DNA from: Crossaster papposus | Taxonomy: Eukaryota; Echinodermata; Asteroidea; Velatida; Solasteridae | DNA length: 64,000 bases | NCBI GenBank assembly: GCA_037893245.1 | Contig: JBAIAA010000416.1 | Coordinates: 434,001 to 498,000 of the forward strand | Reading direction: 5' to 3' | Shown: one piece after another, positions 60,201 to 64,000 of the stretch | Layout of the letters: each line of letters opens with the position of its first letter | How positions within the stretch are numbered: the stretch's first letter is position 1 | Position numbers and translations under genes: made by a program | Notes under the pieces: generated by a model | Told to the model about the DNA's origin: nothing | The model's input: only the letters and a program-made list of their open reading frames with translations | Database searches by the model: none

Positions 60201-63200
60201 ACATTTGGCATCTTTCATTTTTACGAATACAAAACTCAAACCTTTGTTGGGCCTTTTCCCTCAGGTTTTTTCACTGTTTGACATGTCCATAAATGCAAAC
60301 TTCAAACAGGCATAACTCATCAACAAAATGTCCGAATGTAGTGTAACAAATATGGGAGGAAAACCCCAGAAGAATATTCTAAGGAAAACCCACGGAATCA
60401 GGCAGGGACTGCAAACCCAATCCACACATGGCCCAGGCAGGATTCGAACTCTGGTTAAGGCTGGTTCATATTTGGCGCAAAAGCGAATTTGTGACGTCAG
60501 AACAAAATATCCAGTAGCGTTCATGTGAAGTAGGAACCGTCCTATACAGCGTGGAAGGCAAAGAAAGAACCGCTACGCCAACCTGACTCCGCAGATACTT
60601 ACAAAATCTTTGTACGTTTCAGGTTTCGGCGGTTCCCAATTGTCATCAATCTGAGTGTACCTATGAGGACAAAACAATCAGACAATCATCGTGGACAATC
60701 ATCGTGGACAATCATTTAAAGAATGTGTATTTTTAATACATCTGTAAATATTTCATTAACATTGCCACAGGACATTCAAGTTTAAAAACCTAAACCTGAA
60801 AAGTATGATGCATATTGCGAGACGATTTGTTTCAATAAATAAATTAGTGAAAATCTCCAAATTGAAGAAATGCAATACATTTGTTACATAAATTTGTGCA
60901 TTCTACCAAACTCCAACATTTGTACAAGTCTCATGCCTTTCTGCCCTGAACCTCACAGAATTTAACAGGGTCACCCTGGGCCTTTTGTACTGAGTCAAAC
61001 AAAGTCCAACAACAAGTTGCAAATGTTTGGTACCAAACCTGCCAAAACCTAGCAAAACCTGCAGTTGGAGTTGGATGGGCTTGGGGCAGTTAGGGTTAAG
61101 CAGACACCTGCTAAATGAATACATGTAGTTTGAAGTCAATCGATACATTTGATCTCTGGTTCTGCTCCATGTTCACAAGGGTTACATGGTTACAGCGCAA
61201 GGCACCTTGACAAGCCTTTGGCTCGACCACGTTGTAGCTGCAATTCAGCTTCTTGGCTGTGACTAAGAATGATTAACCCCCCTAAATTATTATTTATTAT
61301 TATTATATTATATCTTTTTACATTACTCACTTGTCTATGTCAGAGAAGAGATTAACTGAAAACGTGTGAGTCTTGTCTAACCGGTATCCGTTCATCTGCT
61401 TTGCGGCTTCAATTGCATTAGCCGGTGATGAAAACTCCAGAAAAATAAACCTAAAGGAAGAAAAACAATTAGCAGTATTTGTTAGGGTGAGATTTTACTT
61501 GCTAACCCCCCCCCCCCCCCCCCCCCCAGCCTCATGTGGGAGAAAGAAAACATAATTGGAAAAGAATGTTGCAGCCTGATGCCATTTTTGTTCTTTCTTC
61601 ATATATCATCTCTCCACCCAGGAGTCAATGAGAACCAGCGAGGGCGGAGATGGTTATTATCAGATGCTTTGCGCCATCTCGATCCAGGTATTTTAAGGCA
61701 GTACAGCATCAACGTACCCCTTTGTGGTGCCATTATCATCCGGGTAATGCTCGGTGATGATTTCGCCAAATTTGCTGAAGATTCGACGGATGACGTTTTT
61801 GAGTTTCGGCAACCTTTCTTGGCCGATGCTGGGGATGTTGTCAACCACGATGACGGATTCGCTACCAATGGCCTTCTGGGGACGCTGCTTTAGGATGTCG
61901 CCAAGCAGTTCTGATTAGACAAACAAAAATTATGTAAATGTACAAAACATGTGGTAACTGAATAAGGTATCTACTCCCAGAGTTTTTCTCTCACAAGTGA
62001 ACAAAAAACCACTGGGAATGCATGTAAAGTTTGGGGAACCTTTACAGTTCTAAAAGTAGCTGTAGCGGCAATTGTTTACTTATGCCGGTGCCGTTTCTAT
62101 ATAGGGAACAAAATCCACTTTGAAGTTATTAGTCTTGCCAAACTAGCTTGCGACATTAGAAATATCGTACGTGGATTTCTGTGAGAAATTTGGGGGTATA
62201 AACAACGAAGACAATTACGAAAAAACGGATGCGTGAACCAAATGCTGATGTGAATGCGCCAGCATTTTGGGGTGTTACGCATCCAGGTAGCCATGCGCAC
62301 CCTGAATAAAGCCTATTAAAGGGCAAGGCTACGATGCAGAATGAACACGCAAAACCCGCATTGATCACAAGACAGCACAATAAATTACAAAATATAGTGT
62401 CATTTAGAATTGAAGATTATACTTTAGGTAGGGTGTTCAGTTCACTCACCGCGACTGAAGACATCCACACACAGACTGTCCGTGCGCCGAAAATCTAACC
62501 AATGTTTATCCCCAAAATTGTACGACTTTTCTATGTCAGAAACTGAAAGTAAAACCTTCATTTGAAACCCCTGACTTTCAGCTATCGAATAATGCACATA
62601 AAATAGCAGTAGGGTGGATGTACGACAGCTTATACTTTTTGTGAATGAAGCCCTTTTGCTCCGCCCAACTTTTCCCGAGAAAAACCGATCCACGCGTCCA
62701 CGCGTTCGGGCCCAGAATTTTCCCGTAAAAAAAATAAACATCGTGGAGTTTTAACTCTCCGCGATTTCCGAACCCCGGAGTGACAGTTGAACGGGTTTCA
62801 TTTTGATCCCGAAGGGGTACTGAACACGTTTACTCGATCCCGATAAACAATTTAGAACGAAAGTTACGAAAAAAGTAAAAATAAACTCAATTTTTTGAGG
62901 TGCAATCCTCAAAATTCAAGGTAGGAGTTATCATTTACATAAAGTTTACTTGTCTTGTCTACTATACCTGTTATTTTTAAGTCTCTAATGTGCGTAGATT
63001 CGGGCGGAAAGTGTACTTTGTAAAGCTAGATTCATGACAGCTACGCGAATGTATGTGTGAGCTCCGCGTTTCGCGTGCCGTGTGTGAGGCACGTTTTGGG
63101 GTCATTCAGGGATATACACAATGTATGTAAGGACCGTCTTCATCGAATGGGGTGAATTTAATCAAATAAAACAGGATTTCTCAAAAACTAATTATCCGAT

Positions 63201-63714
63201 TTTCTCGATTTAAAAAGCATTGTATTTCTTTCATCAAGACCTTTTATTTGGTGTATAGTTTGAGCATTTTGGAGGAAGAATAATGTTTTTACCTGAACAC
63301 CCTACAGTCTTTAGGTTGATAAAGTTATTTTGGAATAATAACAAAAAGCTTTCACTCTTATTTTATCAAAACATGAGCGGGGCTCGTAACTACACAATCG
63401 CTGTAGGGTCTCCCGGCGGTAATTCCTCCCGGCGGACCGCTCCCGGCAGCGACTAGACTACGTAGGCCCATTGCGTACACTTCCGGCACACGATTGCATA
63501 TTCCGCGCGAAACATACGGCCCATTAAAATTAACGTTAACTTCAAATGCCACTTTACCGTCGTCTTTCACGTCATCTACGTAGTCCTCTGGATCGCTAAA
63601 GTTAGGTTCCATTTCATCGCCATTCTGATCTGCCTCATTCGAAGCATTTTCGTGAGACCTGTCCATTTTTCGGCCCGACGTCTGCCGTTCTTTCTCCACG
63701 CTCCCCTCCGCCAT
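51286..63714 (-). CDS. EIF3B: Eukaryotic translation initiation factor 3 subunit B
   Basis: eIF3b is a core scaffold of the eIF3 complex on the 40S ribosome in the cytoplasm. Coding exons, minus strand: 63714-63558, 61910-61718, 61450-61331, 60660-60603, 59969-59841, 58426-58269, 58073-57942, 56850-56737, 56093-55880, 55584-55389, 54989-54911, 54470-54332, 53514-53389, 52488-52411, 52143-52035, 51395-51286; 2112 nt, 703 aa. An acidic N-terminus with [11 protein letters not shown] is followed by an RRM (about 71-155; RNP2 VIVVDN, RNP1 KGFIFLEF). The WD40-like propeller (about 180-605) has motifs [41 protein letters not shown] and [10 protein letters not shown] charged helical part leads to an acidic tail ([16 protein letters not shown]) that in relatives binds eIF3i/g. 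The start ATG has a good context (AAAATGG). It is shorter than human (814 aa), mainly at the N-terminus. A possible extra exon lies in intron 1. Confidence 0.96.
51533..51651 (-). repeat. tRNA-like unit, left arm of an inverted pair
   Basis: On the minus strand GGGCAAGATAGCTCAGTTGG, TAGAGCGCTGG and GCAGGTTCAAGTC give A- and B-box-like motifs and a partial cloverleaf. The T stem and anticodon loop do not fold properly, so it is not a working tRNA gene. It pairs with 51849-51968 over about 120 bp. Confidence 0.75.
51834..51982 (+). mobile_element. tRNA-like unit bounded by 20-bp perfect inverted repeats
   Basis: AGGTACATTTGCATAAATTT (51834-51853) and its exact complement (51963-51982) enclose a tRNA-like unit: GGGCAAGATAGCTCAGTTAA followed by CAGGTTCAAGTCCCGG. 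It lies in EIF3B intron 15 and its right edge comes close to exon 15. Confidence 0.8.
52643..52946 (+). mobile_element. SINE-like retroposon with 14-bp target duplication
   Basis: A 304-bp insertion in EIF3B intron 13 is flanked by perfect ATCCTGTAAAATTA copies (52629-52642 and 52947-52960). It begins GTGAGTGAGTGAGTTTTGGG and continues TTTAACGCCGTACCGGCATC, resembling a short-repeat family I recall from molluscs and other marine invertebrates ('TTTACGCCGC...'). No coding capacity and no long A tail. Confidence 0.85.
56431..56590. repeat. Dispersed repeat, copy 2 of 2
   Basis: Shares TTTGACATTGCCCGGGCCCA, 'GGGTAGCACAC' and 'CAGCCTCGCTCG' blocks with 14945-15110, in the same order. Lies in EIF3B intron 8. 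Confidence 0.55.
56944..57910. mobile_element. CCCTAAC-family element split by an hAT-like insertion
   Basis: Left end TCCTAACCCTGCTTAATGCA and right end CTCTGTGGGGGTTAGGG are those of the CCCTAAC family. Between them are several 'TGCAACAGAATCCACTGTTG'-like hairpin blocks, interrupted by the 740-bp element at 56995-57734. Lies in EIF3B intron 7. Confidence 0.65.
56995..57734. mobile_element. hAT-like non-autonomous element of 740 bp
   Basis: Inverted ends AGGCCCCGAATTAC / GTAATTCCAGGCCT (12 of 14 bases) are flanked by perfect 8-bp GAAGTTGC duplications (56987-56994 and 57735-57742), as expected for hAT. Both subterminal regions carry degenerate 'GGCCGTCGTGCCCTTT' repeats; the middle is unrelated DNA. 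No transposase frame. Confidence 0.8.
58108..58175 (+). mobile_element. SINE tail fragment
   Basis: TGCCCTTGGGCAAGACACTA followed by CTCAGGAGTATAAATAAGTA matches the tail of the SINE family at 18668 and 37935. The tRNA head is missing. In EIF3B intron 6. Confidence 0.6.
58509..58689. mobile_element. MITE with GGATCCAGG / CCTGGATCC ends
   Basis: Inverted ends CATGCGCGGATCCAGG / CCTGGATCCGCCCCTG enclose 181 bp with a G/C-rich left side. AGTAT occurs on both flanks (58504-58508 and 58690-58694). Lies in EIF3B intron 5. Confidence 0.75.
60905..61095. repeat. CCCTAAC-type element, partial
   Basis: Ends GCAGTTAGGG followed by TTAA and shares ACAAGTCTCATGCCTTTCTG, CAAACAAAGTCCAACAACAA and GTTTGGTACCAAACCT with 34792-35310. 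The left end is missing. In EIF3B intron 3. Confidence 0.65.
62450..62542 (-). other. Possible cassette exon of EIF3B (phase 1-1)
   Basis: In intron 1 a stretch ends in a GTGAGT donor and begins after a pyrimidine-rich CAG (exon 93 nt) or a TAG 12 nt downstream (exon 81 nt). Both lengths are multiples of three and both fit phase 1 on each side, so inclusion would add 31 or 27 residues (containing [20 protein letters not shown]) between the DDVKDD and LLGDIL segments. I recognise no domain, and known eIF3b proteins lack it. It could be lineage-specific or chance. Confidence 0.35.
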
Positions 63715-64000
63715 TTTCTTCGTGCACGCGCACATGGATCTGGATATAGATAATGGAATACCCTCTAACTCGGTGATTATTTTCAACTAGCAAAATTAAC
63801 AAACTGAGAGGGCGCTATACAACTTTTACGGTAATGAAAGTTTCACAATCCGTTTCACACCCTTAGTTCTAATATTTGATCTGCACCTGTATCTACAGAC
63901 CTGTTACTGATGATTGCAAACAAAATGTGGACTAACTAAATGGTCCGTTTGATCAGTTAATCCCCCATGATCAGTTGACGAAACGGATGATCAGATGACG
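63715..64000. other. EIF3B: 5' flank of EIF3B
   Basis: Expected to contain the 5' UTR and promoter. The frame upstream of the chosen ATG stays open for 24 codons and includes further ATGs, so a slightly longer N-terminus is possible. Near the window end, short 'GATCAGTTGACG'-like repeats occur. No other gene was seen. Confidence 0.5.

Overview
The window is nuclear DNA of an AT-rich, intron-rich animal genome. Protein similarity (as remembered, no search was run) and the many short inverted-repeat transposons and tRNA-derived SINEs suggest a marine invertebrate deuterostome, most likely an echinoderm such as a sea star. The species cannot be fixed from sequence alone.

All eight genes I can support lie on the minus strand. 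From right to left: EIF3B (51286-63714, 16 coding exons), six tandem stomatin/MEC-2-type SPFH genes (called here F, E, D, C, B and A from upstream to downstream: 44206-48965, 37455-40552, 31766-34307, 24463-27248, 17586-22260, 8778-10922), and CPSF4 (1860-6638, 7 coding exons). Every gene was rebuilt exon by exon on GT-AG junctions. Each model keeps one open frame from ATG to stop, so none looks like a pseudogene.

The stomatin array is the main feature. All six copies have six coding exons with the same phases (1,0,0,2,0), and exons 3, 4 and 5 are always 156, 260 and 79 nt. Exons of A, B, C and E are nearly identical in DNA while their introns are not, which suggests gene conversion confined to exons. 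D is strongly diverged except in its last exon. F has the shortest N-terminus. C carries, in its 3' flank, a relic of an F-like C-terminus.

Intergenic and intronic DNA is full of mobile and foldback elements: a dead mariner, palindromic MITEs (one family with two copies here), TTAA-flanked MITEs, a family with CCCTAAC termini, a TTA-flanked MITE nested in a SINE, an hAT-like 740-bp element nested in another repeat, a 304-bp retroposon with a perfect 14-bp target duplication, paired inverted tRNA-like units, a 0.8-kb minisatellite and several long poly-G/poly-C tracts. The genes share no obvious pathway: CPSF4 acts in mRNA 3'-end formation, EIF3B in translation initiation, and the stomatins are membrane scaffolds. 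The locus is best read as a stomatin expansion between two housekeeping genes.
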